Source: Methylopumilus sp026399645
GTDB taxonomy: Bacteria; Pseudomonadota; Gammaproteobacteria; Burkholderiales; Methylophilaceae
Assembly (NCBI RefSeq): GCF_965184065.1
Contig: NZ_OZ239098.1
Direction: 5' to 3' (one strand)
DNA: 64,000 nt
Below, piece by piece: positions 34,755-43,943 of the stretch. Position 1 is the stretch's first letter; each line of letters starts with the position of its first letter. The position numbers and the translations under genes were made by a program. The notes beneath the pieces are model-generated. The model was given only the letters and a program-made list of their open reading frames with translations. It did not search any database and was not told where the DNA came from.

Positions 34755-36470
34755 TTATTTTTTACTATCTAATTTTGCTTTTAATAAGGCGCCAAGATTA
34801 GTTGTGCCCGCATTATCAGAACTTTCTTCAACCTCTACTTTTTTCTTAGCTGCTTTTGGTTTAGCTACATTTTTAGATTTGAATGAAAGTTGTATTGTTT
34901 TTGCTTTTGCGTCGACATTAAGAATTTTAACTTCAATTTCGTCGCCTGCTTTAACAACAGATGAAGCGTCTTCAACTTTATCTTCGCTTACTTCACTAAT
35001 ATCAACTGTGCCTTCAACTTGATCAGCTAAAGTTACTACGATACCTGAAGCATCTGCAGACTTGACTGTTCCTTTAACAAAACTACCTTTGTCATTAGCT
35101 TTTGTGAAGCCTGTAAAGTTATCACCTGATAATTGTTTAAGTCCAAGAGAAATTCTTTCTTTTTCAACATCGATTGCCACGATAAGCGCTTCGAGTTCGT
35201 CACCCTTTTTAAAGTTTCTAATAGCTTCTTCACCTGTTTTATCCCATGAGATGTCAGACATGTGGATAAGGCCATCTATGCCGCCATCAAGACCAATAAA
35301 GATACCGAAGTCGGTGATTGATTTAATCGGGCCGCTAACTTTGTCACCTTTTTTATGTGTTTCAGAGAACTCTGCCCATGGGTTTGATTTACATTGCTTC
35401 ATGCCCAATGAAAGTCTTCTTCTGTCTTCATCAATTTCAAGAATCATCACTTCAACTTCATCGCCGAGCTGCGCAATTTTTCCTGGGTGAATATTTTTAT
35501 TAGTCCAGTCCATTTCTGAAACGTGAACTAAACCTTCAATACCTGCTTCAATTTCAACGAATGCACCGTAATCAGTTAGGTTAGATACTTTACCGAACAG
35601 ACGTGTACTTACAGGATATCTTCTAGATAAGCCCTTCCATGGATCATCATCGAGTTGTTTTAAGCCTAATGAAACACGATTTTTTTCTTGATCAAATTTA
35701 AGTACTTTAGCTTCAACTTCATCACCAATATTTAAAATTTCAGACGGATGCTTTACGCGTCTCCATGCTAAGTCAGTAATATGAAGTAAGCCATCAATGC
35801 CGCCTAAGTCAACGAATGCACCGTAATCAGTAATATTTTTAATAATGCCTTTTACAGTAGCACCTTCAGTAAGTGTGCCAATAACAGCATCTCTGTCCGC
35901 ACCTGAAGATTGTTCCATCACTGCTTTTCTTGAAACAACCACGTTGTTTCTTTTCTTGTCAATTTTAATAACTTTAAGATCCCATTCTTTATTTTCGAAT
36001 GGTGTTGTGTCTTTAACTGGTCTTACATCAACGAGTGAGCCTGGAAGGAATGCTGTGATTCCATTTACAGAAACTCTCAAGCCACCTTTGACACGACTAC
36101 TTACAAAACCTCTGACAACTTTGCCTTCGTTCATTGCATCTTCAAGATCAAGCCATGCTTGCATTTTCTTCGCTTTATCTCTTGAAAGGATTGTTGAGCC
36201 GAAACCATCTTCTAATTTTTCAATTGCAACTTTAACAAAGTCACCCACTTTAACGTCAAGTTCGCCTTGGTCATTAAGGAATTCTTCTGCTTTGATAACG
36301 CTTTCTGATTTAAGCCCTGCGTTTACAATCACAAAGTCATTATCAATAGATATAACTTCTGCTGTAATTACTTCGCCCGAGCGCATTTCTTGAAGCGCTA
36401 TGCTTTCTTCAAATAGAGCTGCGAAACTTTCTGTGGAATTTGATTCTGTGTTTTTTGCTGTCGTTGCCAT
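34755..36470 (-). CDS. rpsA: 30S ribosomal protein S1
   Basis: 571 residues with six S1/OB-fold repeats. Repeats 3-6 are clearest, each with a GAFVD- or GIFIGL-type core and a HMSD/HVSEM motif. It ends in a lysine-rich tail. S1 binds mRNA leaders and is required for initiation on weakly structured or poor Shine-Dalgarno messages, relevant here because many starts lack a clear ribosome site. It lies in the conserved cmk-rpsA-ihfB order. Confidence 0.97.
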   Translation of the reverse strand: MATTAKNTESNSTESFAALFEESIALQEMRSGEVITAEVISIDNDFVIVNAGLKSESVIKAEEFLNDQGELDVKVGDFVKVAIEKLEDGFGSTILSRDKAKKMQAWLDLEDAMNEGKVVRGFVSSRVKGGLRVSVNGITAFLPGSLVDVRPVKDTTPFENKEWDLKVIKIDKKRNNVVVSRKAVMEQSSGADRDAVIGTLTEGATVKGIIKNITDYGAFVDLGGIDGLLHITDLAWRRVKHPSEILNIGDEVEAKVLKFDQEKNRVSLGLKQLDDDPWKGLSRRYPVSTRLFGKVSNLTDYGAFVEIEAGIEGLVHVSEMDWTNKNIHPGKIAQLGDEVEVMILEIDEDRRRLSLGMKQCKSNPWAEFSETHKKGDKVSGPIKSITDFGIFIGLDGGIDGLIHMSDISWDKTGEEAIRNFKKGDELEALIVAIDVEKERISLGLKQLSGDNFTGFTKANDKGSFVKGTVKSADASGIVVTLADQVEGTVDISEVSEDKVEDASSVVKAGDEIEVKILNVDAKAKTIQLSFKSKNVAKPKAAKKKVEVEESSDNAGTTNLGALLKAKLDSKK

Positions 36471-36520
36471 TAAATGTTACCTATAAAGTCCTACCTAGCG
36501 ATAGGGATGTTAAAGTTAGC

Positions 36521-36541
36521 AATAGATCTTTGAAATCTATT
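36521..36541. repeat. Inverted repeat in the rpsA leader
   Basis: AATAGAT and ATCTATT with a 7-base loop lie in the 87-base gap between cmk and rpsA, about 50 bases before the rpsA start. No T run follows, so it is not a terminator. It may be part of an S1 autoregulatory leader, as known for E. coli rpsA, but that is inference. Confidence 0.4.
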
Positions 36542-36557
36542 ACACCTAAATTGTTGT

Positions 36558-37229
36558 TTAAGACGTTTGAGACTTTAAACTGAAGAGATGGGTGATGTTA
36601 TCAACGGCATCAGATATGCTTAATGTGTCTGTGTCTATTTCTATAGCGTCTTTTGTTTTTAAGAGGGGAGAGATTTCTCTTTGTAAATCACGCTCATCTC
36701 TTAAAATAATTTCACTTAAAACCGAGGTCATATTAGCAGGGTTTCCTTTTGAGATCAACTGTTTATATCTTCTTTCAGCCCTAATTTGTGCGCTTGCAGT
36801 TAAGAATATTTTGATACCAGCATGCGGGAAAACGACCGAAGTCATATCTCTTCCCTCGGCTACCAATCCAGGGTGTTTTTCAAAGCTTCTTTGAAATCCA
36901 AGGATTGCTTCTCTCAGACCTCTGTGAACCGCAACTTCTGATGCTCCGTGGCCTGATTCCTCAGTACGTATAGCTTCAGATACATCTTTACCATTGAGTA
37001 AAATTTGATCATTTTTAAAGCTTAAGTTTGCATTTTCAAGAACTTTAAGAAGTAAAGTTTCATTATTGAGGGGTATGTTTTGTAAACGACCTGCATAAGC
37101 AATCGTTCGGTAGATTGACCCTGAATCTAGATAGTGAAAATTTAGTTTTTCTGCAACAAGTTTAGCCACTGTTCCTTTTCCAGAAGCAGAAGGACCGTCA
37201 ATTGCGATAATAGGAATGTGAGATGTCAT
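36558..37229 (-). CDS. cmk: Cytidylate kinase
   Basis: 223 residues of the P-loop nucleoside monophosphate kinase family: IDGPSASGKGTVAK (10-23), YLDSGSIYR and the EGRDMTSVVFP region. It phosphorylates CMP and dCMP. The aroA stop and the cmk start are adjacent, giving the conserved aroA-cmk-rpsA-ihfB order. Confidence 0.96.
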   Translation of the reverse strand: MTSHIPIIAIDGPSASGKGTVAKLVAEKLNFHYLDSGSIYRTIAYAGRLQNIPLNNETLLLKVLENANLSFKNDQILLNGKDVSEAIRTEESGHGASEVAVHRGLREAILGFQRSFEKHPGLVAEGRDMTSVVFPHAGIKIFLTASAQIRAERRYKQLISKGNPANMTSVLSEIILRDERDLQREISPLLKTKDAIEIDTDTLSISDAVDNITHLFSLKSQTS

Positions 37230-38516
37230 TTATGTCTTTACTATACTTTCCAAAACCTCAAAGTAAGTTGGAAATGTTTTGTTGACACACGCTGGGTCGT
37301 TAATTGTGATTGGGATATCTTTGAGGCTTACCAGTGAAAAACACATAGCCATTCGATGGTCGTCATAAGTATCAATCTCAACATGCTCTTTAATCCTAAG
37401 AGGGGGTGTGATTTCAATAAAATCTTCACCCTCAATCACAGCCGCACCTAATTTTCTAAGTTCAGTCGCCATAGCTTTAATGCGATCAGTTTCTTTAACG
37501 CGCCAGCTTCCAATATTAAAAAGTTTAGTAGCGCCTTTTGCAAATAGGGCTAATACTGCAAGTGTCATCGCAGCATCTGGAATGTGATTACAATCAAGGC
37601 TGATTGCTTGAAGTGTTTCGACTTTTGAAACCTGAATTGATCCTTCAAGAATATTAATATCAGCGCCCATAAGCTCTAAAGCTTCAGCAAATTTTACATC
37701 ACCTTGAATGCTATTTTTTCCAATACCTTTAACTTCGATATCGCCTGCAAGCGCTCCCGCAGCTAAAAAATAAGAAGCTGATGATGCGTCACCTTCAACA
37801 AATATTTCACCTGGACTCACATACTTACTTGAACCCGGAATAATAAAATTTTCCCAGCCTATTTTTTTAACATGTATACCAAATCGCGCCATCAGATTAA
37901 GCGTAATATCAATATAAGGTTTTGAAATTAAATCACCCACGATTTCAATAACTACTTCTTTTTTTGTAAGTGGAATTGCCATTAGAAGAGCTGTTAAGAA
38001 TTGACTTGAAATATCACCCCTAATTTTTATAGGACCTTGAATAACAATTTCAGATGGAGAAATATTTAATGGAGGGTAGCCGTCTTGATTAAGATATTTT
38101 ATATCTACATTTAATTGCAAGAGTGCGTCGACAAGATCTTTAATGGGGCGCTCATGCATTCGGGGCGACCCGCTTAGTGTGTATTGGCCATTAGAAAAAG
38201 ACAAAGCTGCAGTTAAAGGTCTAAATGCAGTACCCGCATTACCTAGAAAAATTTCAGCTGATTTATTTTTAAAACTACCCCGTGTGCCATGAATAAGAAT
38301 GTCACCGTTATCTTTTTGCTTAAGATCAACTTGAAGTTTTACTAATGCTTCAATCATATGACGTGTGTCATCTGATACAAGTGGACCGATCATAGTTGTT
38401 ATACCATCTGCCATTGCAGACAAAAGAAGAATGCGATTGGTGATACTTTTAGATCCAGGGAGGGTGACTTGGCCAGAAACAGATTGAACAGCTTTTAATT
38501 TCTTTTGATTTGCCAT
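37230..38516 (-). CDS. aroA: 3-phosphoshikimate 1-carboxyvinyltransferase (EPSP synthase)
   Basis: 428 residues in two homologous lobes. PGSKSITNRILLLSAMADG (about 20-38) carries the shikimate-phosphate contacts, GNAGTAFRPLTAAL is the phosphoenolpyruvate loop with T/A spacing of class I enzymes, and DAAMTLAVLALFAKG and RVKETDRI lie in the C-terminal lobe. It makes EPSP in the shikimate pathway. It is the next gene after tyrA (9-base gap) on the same strand. Confidence 0.96.
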   Translation of the reverse strand: MANQKKLKAVQSVSGQVTLPGSKSITNRILLLSAMADGITTMIGPLVSDDTRHMIEALVKLQVDLKQKDNGDILIHGTRGSFKNKSAEIFLGNAGTAFRPLTAALSFSNGQYTLSGSPRMHERPIKDLVDALLQLNVDIKYLNQDGYPPLNISPSEIVIQGPIKIRGDISSQFLTALLMAIPLTKKEVVIEIVGDLISKPYIDITLNLMARFGIHVKKIGWENFIIPGSSKYVSPGEIFVEGDASSASYFLAAGALAGDIEVKGIGKNSIQGDVKFAEALELMGADINILEGSIQVSKVETLQAISLDCNHIPDAAMTLAVLALFAKGATKLFNIGSWRVKETDRIKAMATELRKLGAAVIEGEDFIEITPPLRIKEHVEIDTYDDHRMAMCFSLVSLKDIPITINDPACVNKTFPTYFEVLESIVKT

Positions 38517-38525
38517 GCGCTTAAA

Positions 38526-39380
38526 TTATCGTGACCATTCACTTCGAGTTTTACTTGCGTTTTCGAATAAAGCTAAAATCTTTTTTGCATCTTCTTGCTC
38601 AATAGCTTCCTTAAGTAATTTAATTTGATTTTCAAAGTGCTTAATATCTTCAAGGATAAATTCTCTATTTGCGAGTGTAATGTCTTTCCACATTTCAGGA
38701 GAGCTCGCTGCAATTCTTGTAAAATCCTTAAATCCACTTGCGGCGAATTTTAAAAGTTCATTTGCATTTGTTCTTTGGGTAATCATATCCACGAGTGAAA
38801 AAGCTAACAGATGAGGAAGATGACTAATCGTTGAAAATATTTTGTCATGATCGCCATGGGACATATTTGAAACTATAGCACCTGCATTTTTCCAGAGCAC
38901 TTCAATCACTTCTTTTGCTCGAGGAGATGTGTCTTGATCCGGCGTTAAAATGACATTTTTACCTTTAAATAAATCAATATGGGCTGCAGTTGCCCCATGT
39001 TTTTCGGATCCGGCAATAGGGTGACCACCAATAAATTGTGAGTATTGATTACCTAAAATTTCTTTTGCCGATTCAATTACACTTGTTTTGGTGCTTCCAA
39101 CATCGGTGATAATCGTATGTGAAGATAAATGTGGCTGAATCGTTTTGAGTATTGAGGAAAATTGAGCAACAGGTGTCGCAATAATAATAATATGAGCTTC
39201 TGCAATATCTTTATTTAATTCTTGGCTCGTTCGATCAATAAGTTTAAGTTTAATTGCATCATTAAGGTTATCTTGGTTTCTTCCGACGCCTACAATATCA
39301 GAAGCGATACCTGATTTTTTTGTGGAGAGTGCAATAGATCCGCCAATAAGACCTACACCAAAAATAAGAATTTTATTCAC
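38526..39380 (-). CDS. tyrA: Prephenate dehydrogenase
   Basis: 284 residues with an N-terminal NAD-binding GVGLIGGSIAL (7-17) and a C-terminal helical prephenate-binding domain (GGHPIAGSEKHGA and SHLPHLLAFSL blocks). No chorismate mutase or ACT domain is visible, so this is the monofunctional short form. It makes 4-hydroxyphenylpyruvate for tyrosine; an arogenate preference cannot be excluded. It sits upstream of aroA, as in many beta- and gammaproteobacteria. Confidence 0.92.
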   Translation of the reverse strand: MNKILIFGVGLIGGSIALSTKKSGIASDIVGVGRNQDNLNDAIKLKLIDRTSQELNKDIAEAHIIIIATPVAQFSSILKTIQPHLSSHTIITDVGSTKTSVIESAKEILGNQYSQFIGGHPIAGSEKHGATAAHIDLFKGKNVILTPDQDTSPRAKEVIEVLWKNAGAIVSNMSHGDHDKIFSTISHLPHLLAFSLVDMITQRTNANELLKFAASGFKDFTRIAASSPEMWKDITLANREFILEDIKHFENQIKLLKEAIEQEDAKKILALFENASKTRSEWSR

Positions 39381-39394
39381 TGTATATAGTTGAT

Positions 39395-40156
39395 TTATTT
39401 GATATTGTTTAACAATTGAATTGTATCATGTTCACTATTAAATGATCGCCATTCGTTATTTATGAAAAGCTCAAAAGGCTTAAAGTGAGTTTTGTAATTC
39501 ATCTTTTTGCTCTCTTGAATCCAGTAGCCCAAATAAACATAATCTAGTTTTTTTTCAATACACCAATTGATGAGCCACAGTATGGAATAAGTACCATAAC
39601 TGACAGATTTGTCGCTCGTATCAAAAAATGTATAAACCGCAGAGATACCGTTTTTAACTATATCGACAAAACTAACAATTTTTAAATCGCCTTGATCTTG
39701 AAATTGAATTAATCGACTATCAATATTACTTTGTAATAAAAATTCACTGTACTGATTTACGTCTTCATCATTTGCGCTCACTTTTTCATGTCTATTTTTT
39801 TGATATTCCAAATAAAGCCTGAAATGATCTTCATGAAAAGAAAGTGGTAGCAAGGAAGCTTGAAGATGCTGATGGTTTTTGATAACTCTCTTGAAGTTTT
39901 TTGAGTGCATAAAATTCTTAACATTGATGCGAATAGGAATGCATGCATGACAAAGTTCACAATAAGGTTTGTATGTGAATTTACCACTTCTTCGAAAACC
40001 CTTCTTTATAAGATCATCGAAGTGTTTTTGGCTTATGAGGTGATGAGGTGTCGCAACTAATGATTGGGATGCACGACCTTCTATATAACCACATGCATAA
40101 CTCGTAGTGACATAGAATTGAATCTTATGACTCGATAATTCGTCAGGAAGGCTCAT
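39395..40156 (-). CDS. bpt: Aspartate/glutamate leucyltransferase (Bpt, ATE family)
   Basis: 253 residues of the arginyl-tRNA-protein transferase superfamily, bacterial Bpt branch. The N-terminal conserved cysteine block (YACGYIEGR, then YCELCHACIPIR) and the C-terminal GNAT-like half (YTFFDTSDKSVSYGTYSILW, YLGYWIQ) are visible. Bpt adds leucine to N-terminal Asp or Glu, creating N-degrons for ClpAP/ClpS. It overlaps the end of aat by 4 bases. Confidence 0.92.
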   Translation of the reverse strand: MSLPDELSSHKIQFYVTTSYACGYIEGRASQSLVATPHHLISQKHFDDLIKKGFRRSGKFTYKPYCELCHACIPIRINVKNFMHSKNFKRVIKNHQHLQASLLPLSFHEDHFRLYLEYQKNRHEKVSANDEDVNQYSEFLLQSNIDSRLIQFQDQGDLKIVSFVDIVKNGISAVYTFFDTSDKSVSYGTYSILWLINWCIEKKLDYVYLGYWIQESKKMNYKTHFKPFELFINNEWRSFNSEHDTIQLLNNIK

Positions 40157-40839
40157 GTTTTAATGTAAGTATTAAGTAATTGAATAAAACGGTCACGAGA
40201 AATCTCTTTAGCACCTAAACTTAAAAGATGATTCGTTTTCATCTGACAGTCTACCATCTTAATACCTATATTTTTTAGATACTGAATGGCAAGAACAAAA
40301 GCCATTTTAGAGGCGTCTCTTTCATAATGAAACATGGATTCACCAAAGAAAACCCCATCTAAAACTATTCCATAAAGGCCGCCGACAAGATTTTCATTAA
40401 AATAGATCTCAAAAGAATGGGCAACTTTCAGCCGATGTAATTCTGAGTATGCATTAATAATACGATCGTCAATCCATGTACCATCCTGGCCTTTTCTTTT
40501 TATTTCACTACAAAATTTAATGACAGATGAAAAATCATTGTCTATTAAAAATTGATAATTATTTTTATTAATTTTCTTAGATAAAGATGATGAAATTTTA
40601 AGATCTTCAGGAAATAATATTAATCTTGGATCAGGTGACCACCATAAAATAGGTTCATGTTTATTAAACCAAGGAAAGATACCTTGTTTATAAGCTTCAA
40701 TAATTTTTTTAGCTTCAAGTGTTTTGGATATTGCAATAAGACCATTCGGCTCAATAAGGGCTTGATCAGTCTTCGGAAAGGGGTCATGATTACTAAGAAA
40801 AGCGATGGAACCAAAATCAGTTTTTATCCATTGATCCAT
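40153..40839 (-). CDS. aat: Leucyl/phenylalanyl-tRNA-protein transferase
   Basis: 228 residues with the Aat core: AYKQGIFPWFN, PILWWSPDPR, GTWIDDRIINAY, GGLYGIVLDGVFFGESMFH and a C-terminal DCQ motif (MVDCQMKTNHLLSLGA). It transfers Leu or Phe from tRNA to N-terminal Lys or Arg, marking proteins for ClpS/ClpAP. It is paired directly with bpt, so both bacterial N-degron transferases come from one transcript. It is divergent from the TraB/GumN gene with a 37-base gap. Confidence 0.95.
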   Translation of the reverse strand: MDQWIKTDFGSIAFLSNHDPFPKTDQALIEPNGLIAISKTLEAKKIIEAYKQGIFPWFNKHEPILWWSPDPRLILFPEDLKISSSLSKKINKNNYQFLIDNDFSSVIKFCSEIKRKGQDGTWIDDRIINAYSELHRLKVAHSFEIYFNENLVGGLYGIVLDGVFFGESMFHYERDASKMAFVLAIQYLKNIGIKMVDCQMKTNHLLSLGAKEISRDRFIQLLNTYIKT

Positions 40840-40876
40840 ATGTTCTTGTGAGGAATGCTTAATTTAATTTCAAGGT

Positions 40877-41731
40877 ATGAAACGTTTTTTTATATTAGTT
40901 ATTTTACTCTTAAATATAGTCCCAATCGCTTACGCTAGTGAGCGAGGGTTGTTCTGGAAATTAAAAGCACCCAATGGCTCGACGCATTATTTATTCGGTA
41001 CTATGCATACTGATGACAATAGAATTATTAAGTTCTTACCTATTGTTAAAAAATCCGTCAATGCATCAGATCTTCTTTTAGTAGAAATTGCGCCCAACGA
41101 TCACTCACAAAATCTTTTTATGCAAAATCATTCCCTAGCCACGGATTTAAATGAGATAGAGCTGCAGCAAATTAAAAAACTAGCAGAATTTCATGTCATG
41201 CATTTTGAGAATGCTATAAGAATGAAGCCTTGGCTCTTAGCTATTATTTTTGATTCACCCAAGCCCCATACCGAATTCAATCAGGACTATCTTTTAACGG
41301 CAATGGCAGAGGATTTAGATAAAGAAGTTATAGGGCTTGAGTCATCACAAGAGCATTTTGCTACGATGGATTCTCTCTCTAACGATGAACAATTAATAAT
41401 ACTTAGGGCGGTTTTAAAAAAAACAGAGAAAGAAAAATTATCTGATTACAATTTACTCATGAAACAATACGTCTCAGGTGATGTTGAGCAAATACGAAAA
41501 ACTGATGAACGATTAACAGGTAAATTAATGCCAGAAGCTATGTGGGCTAAAATTAAATTTAAGCTTATGGGTGAGAGAAATAAGAAGATGGCCATAAAAA
41601 TTAAAGAGCTTTCAAAAGATAAACAATTATTTATTGCAGTCGGCGCATCCCATTTAGCAGGTCAGGACGGCTTGTTAAATCAGTTAAGAGATTCAGGCTT
41701 TAAAATGTCACCTATAAAAGCATTTGAATAA
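40877..41731 (+). CDS. TraB/GumN family protein
   Basis: 284 residues with a signal peptide (about 1-20, cleavage after AYA) and the TraB/GumN/Tiki pattern: an N-terminal LFGTMH motif (about 41-46), a central acidic helical part and a C-terminal GASHLAG motif. Family members are related to Tiki metalloproteases; the bacterial function is mostly unknown. It is probably periplasmic. The next gene starts one base after its stop. Confidence 0.85.
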   Translation: MKRFFILVILLLNIVPIAYASERGLFWKLKAPNGSTHYLFGTMHTDDNRIIKFLPIVKKSVNASDLLLVEIAPNDHSQNLFMQNHSLATDLNEIELQQIKKLAEFHVMHFENAIRMKPWLLAIIFDSPKPHTEFNQDYLLTAMAEDLDKEVIGLESSQEHFATMDSLSNDEQLIILRAVLKKTEKEKLSDYNLLMKQYVSGDVEQIRKTDERLTGKLMPEAMWAKIKFKLMGERNKKMAIKIKELSKDKQLFIAVGASHLAGQDGLLNQLRDSGFKMSPIKAFE

Positions 41732-41732
41732 T

Positions 41733-42509
41733 ATGAAACGCCAGTTAATTTCATCTCGTGGCAACCAACATTTTAAGCATTTAAAGAAACTTAGTGAATC
41801 CCCTCGTTATCGGTATGAAGTTCAGCAAACCATTCTAGACGGTATACACCTCATTGAGTCTTATGCTCAGCGCTTTGGCTCCCCAGACTCTGTGGCTTTA
41901 ATTCAAGGTAGTGACATAAATAAGATCTCAGGATATTTAAATGAAGATACACAAGTATTAGAATTTCCAGCAGGACTTTTTTCTGAAATAGCTCCTGTTA
42001 TGTCCCCGACAGGCATTCTTGCATCTATTAACATTCCACATTTAGATGCACCAAAAAAACAGAACTGTATTTTATTGTTGGAAAATATTCAAGACCCGGG
42101 TAATTTAGGAAGCATTTTAAGATCTGCAAGCGCCTCAGGCGTAGATCTTGTTTATTTGTCTGATCATTGTGCTGATTTATGGTCACCTAAAGTATTAAGA
42201 GGAGGGCAAGGCGCTCATTTTTATTTGCCATGTGTTGAGAATGCTGTTTTTTCTGACATTACAAATACTTTCGAGGGAAAAATTTTTGCAACTGAATTAA
42301 CTGGAAAATCTATTTTTAAAGAAAACTTAAAAGGGCCCGTTGCTTTTATTTTTGGCAACGAAGGAAGTGGCCTTCAGTCAGAAACTATAAGTTTGACTTC
42401 GCATTCCATTCATATCCCTATGGAAATGGGGATTGAATCATTGAACGTTTCTGCTGCTGTATCGATATGTTTATATGAAAAATATAGGCAAGAAAATTTT
42501 AGTGATTAA
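41733..42509 (+). CDS. SpoU/TrmH-family RNA 2'-O-methyltransferase
   Basis: 258 residues: an N-terminal substrate-binding domain (about 1-90) and a SPOUT methyltransferase domain with motif 1 LENIQDPGNLGSILRSA, motif 2 FGNEGSGL and motif 3 IPMEMGIESLNVSAA. It probably methylates rRNA (RlmB-like) or tRNA; the target cannot be read from sequence. ATG 41733 is preferred over the in-frame TTG 41724 inside the previous gene. The end overlaps hslO by 11 bases. Confidence 0.88.
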   Translation: MKRQLISSRGNQHFKHLKKLSESPRYRYEVQQTILDGIHLIESYAQRFGSPDSVALIQGSDINKISGYLNEDTQVLEFPAGLFSEIAPVMSPTGILASINIPHLDAPKKQNCILLLENIQDPGNLGSILRSASASGVDLVYLSDHCADLWSPKVLRGGQGAHFYLPCVENAVFSDITNTFEGKIFATELTGKSIFKENLKGPVAFIFGNEGSGLQSETISLTSHSIHIPMEMGIESLNVSAAVSICLYEKYRQENFSD

Positions 42510-43386
42510 CCGAGTTATTCGATTCGTTAAATACAAAATCTACTTCATCTTCTGAATATTGATAGCACTCATTGCAGAAATCGCAGTGAATTGTTATGGA
42601 AGCTTGCTCTACAATGATGGAGTTACATTCTTCCTTTCCAATAAGCTGAAGCATGTTTTCAACACTTTTTTTGGAGCAGCTACAGGCAAAGCCAAGATGA
42701 GTTGGATCGTATAAGCGAATTGTTTCTGATGAAAATACATTCTGAAGAATCTCAGATACTTCTAATTCAGGACGAAGCTCACTAAACGATTGGTTAGCAG
42801 ATTCAACAATTCTTTCCCAAATATTTTTCATTTCATCTTGATTTAATTCCTCCGCTGAAGAATTAAATGGAAGCTTTTGAATAAGAAGGCCATGAAAAAT
42901 ATCATTTTGAGAATAGATCCAGAGTTTGGTTTGAATCTGCTCTGACCTTATCATATAATTTTCAAGAAGTTCACTGATTGAGTTTCCTTCCATAGGCACG
43001 ATGCCTTGATAGGGCGTTTTTGCATTTTTTTGAATTAAAGTAATAATGAAGTGGCCTTCTTTAATAAGGTCTATTGGCGCTAGAGATTCAATAGCACCTC
43101 TCCATTTAACCGTGCCCCGCATCCCTAAATTTCCATTACATTCAGCGATTAATAATTTGAGTGGTCCATTGGTTTGAATTTGCAACGTCAGTGAGCCGTC
43201 AAGCTTGAGTGTTGAAGCGAGGAGAGAGCTTGCCACCATAAGCTCTCCCAATATGGCATGAAGATTCTGAGGTAGCGCTTGATGTTGCGTAGCCTCTTCG
43301 ATTGTATGACTTAGCTTTACGTAGTTACCCCGAATATCTGTGTTTTCAAAAATAAATCGATGTAATTTGTCTTCTGAGTTACGCAT
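42499..43386 (-). CDS. hslO: Redox-regulated chaperone Hsp33
   Basis: 295 residues with the C-terminal zinc redox switch CxC...CxxC: C235, C237, C268 and C271. The N-terminal chaperone core is visible (HAILGELMVASSLLASTLK, MRGTVKW). Hsp33 becomes an active holdase under oxidative plus heat or bleach stress when the cysteines oxidise. It follows the DUF3301 gene by 4 bases on the same strand. Confidence 0.95.
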   Translation of the reverse strand: MRNSEDKLHRFIFENTDIRGNYVKLSHTIEEATQHQALPQNLHAILGELMVASSLLASTLKLDGSLTLQIQTNGPLKLLIAECNGNLGMRGTVKWRGAIESLAPIDLIKEGHFIITLIQKNAKTPYQGIVPMEGNSISELLENYMIRSEQIQTKLWIYSQNDIFHGLLIQKLPFNSSAEELNQDEMKNIWERIVESANQSFSELRPELEVSEILQNVFSSETIRLYDPTHLGFACSCSKKSVENMLQLIGKEECNSIIVEQASITIHCDFCNECYQYSEDEVDFVFNESNNSVNH

Positions 43387-43390
43387 AAAA

Positions 43391-43705
43391 TTAAATTTCC
43401 ATGCTGATGTAGGGCGGGATATGCCAGTTATGTAAATGCTTTCCTAAGAGGAAAAGATTACATTTGATTCGATTGTTTGTGGAGCTGCTCACCATAAATT
43501 CGTAACATCTTAATATGGCAACCTGACCTTTTTCATTTCGTTTTAATGTAATTTTTTCGCATGCAACTGTCTCATCTAAAAACTGAAGATCAAATTGCTT
43601 AGATAAATTTTTCCCAAGTTGAATGGCAAGCTCACGTTTTGAGATTGTATCAATCCAAAACCAAACGGTCACAATAAGTAAAACAAGAAGGATATATTCA
43701 AGCAT
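43391..43705 (-). CDS. DUF3301 membrane-anchored protein
   Basis: 104 residues: an N-terminal membrane helix (about 3-19) ending in a WFWID motif, then a soluble part with ILRCYEFMVSSS and a short basic/histidine stretch. This matches the DUF3301 family, small single-pass proteins of unknown function in beta- and gammaproteobacteria. It lies 4 bases before hslO, so it is probably cotranscribed with it. No function is assigned. Confidence 0.75.
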   Translation of the reverse strand: MLEYILLVLLIVTVWFWIDTISKRELAIQLGKNLSKQFDLQFLDETVACEKITLKRNEKGQVAILRCYEFMVSSSTNNRIKCNLFLLGKHLHNWHIPPYISMEI

Positions 43706-43812
43706 AAATGTAATTTAAAAAATGATCTTCGTATCTTAAACGTGCTTCAGTGAGACTTTAATGATTATTTTTATGCTTTATTTGTGTGCATAAAAAAAGT
43801 ATTTCATAGAAA

Positions 43813-43829
43813 TGCACAAAAATAGTGCT
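43813..43829. promoter_or_regulatory. NtrC-like binding site upstream of amtB
   Basis: TGCAC-N7-GTGCT keeps the GCAC-N7-GTGC core of the NtrC/NtrX-type operator, 115 bases before the amtB ATG. A second half-site (TGTGCAT, 43785-43791) forms a longer inverted repeat with ATGCACA (43812-43818). No sigma54 -24/-12 element was found; a TATAAA (43897-43902) could be a sigma70 -10. Assigned by pattern only. Confidence 0.4.
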
Positions 43830-43943
43830 TAAAAGTAGATTTTTTTACAAATTTTAAAATAAAAAAATCACAATCTCTTATTTTTATTCATCCTTATATA
43901 AAATCAATTCTAATTTAATACTTATAGATGAGGAAAGCCCTTT

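Noticed and set aside
35062..36393. Long open frames on the plus strand opposite rpsA
   Set aside because: They are antisense shadows of a strongly conserved gene with biased codons; no ribosome site, promoter or recognisable protein pattern supports them.
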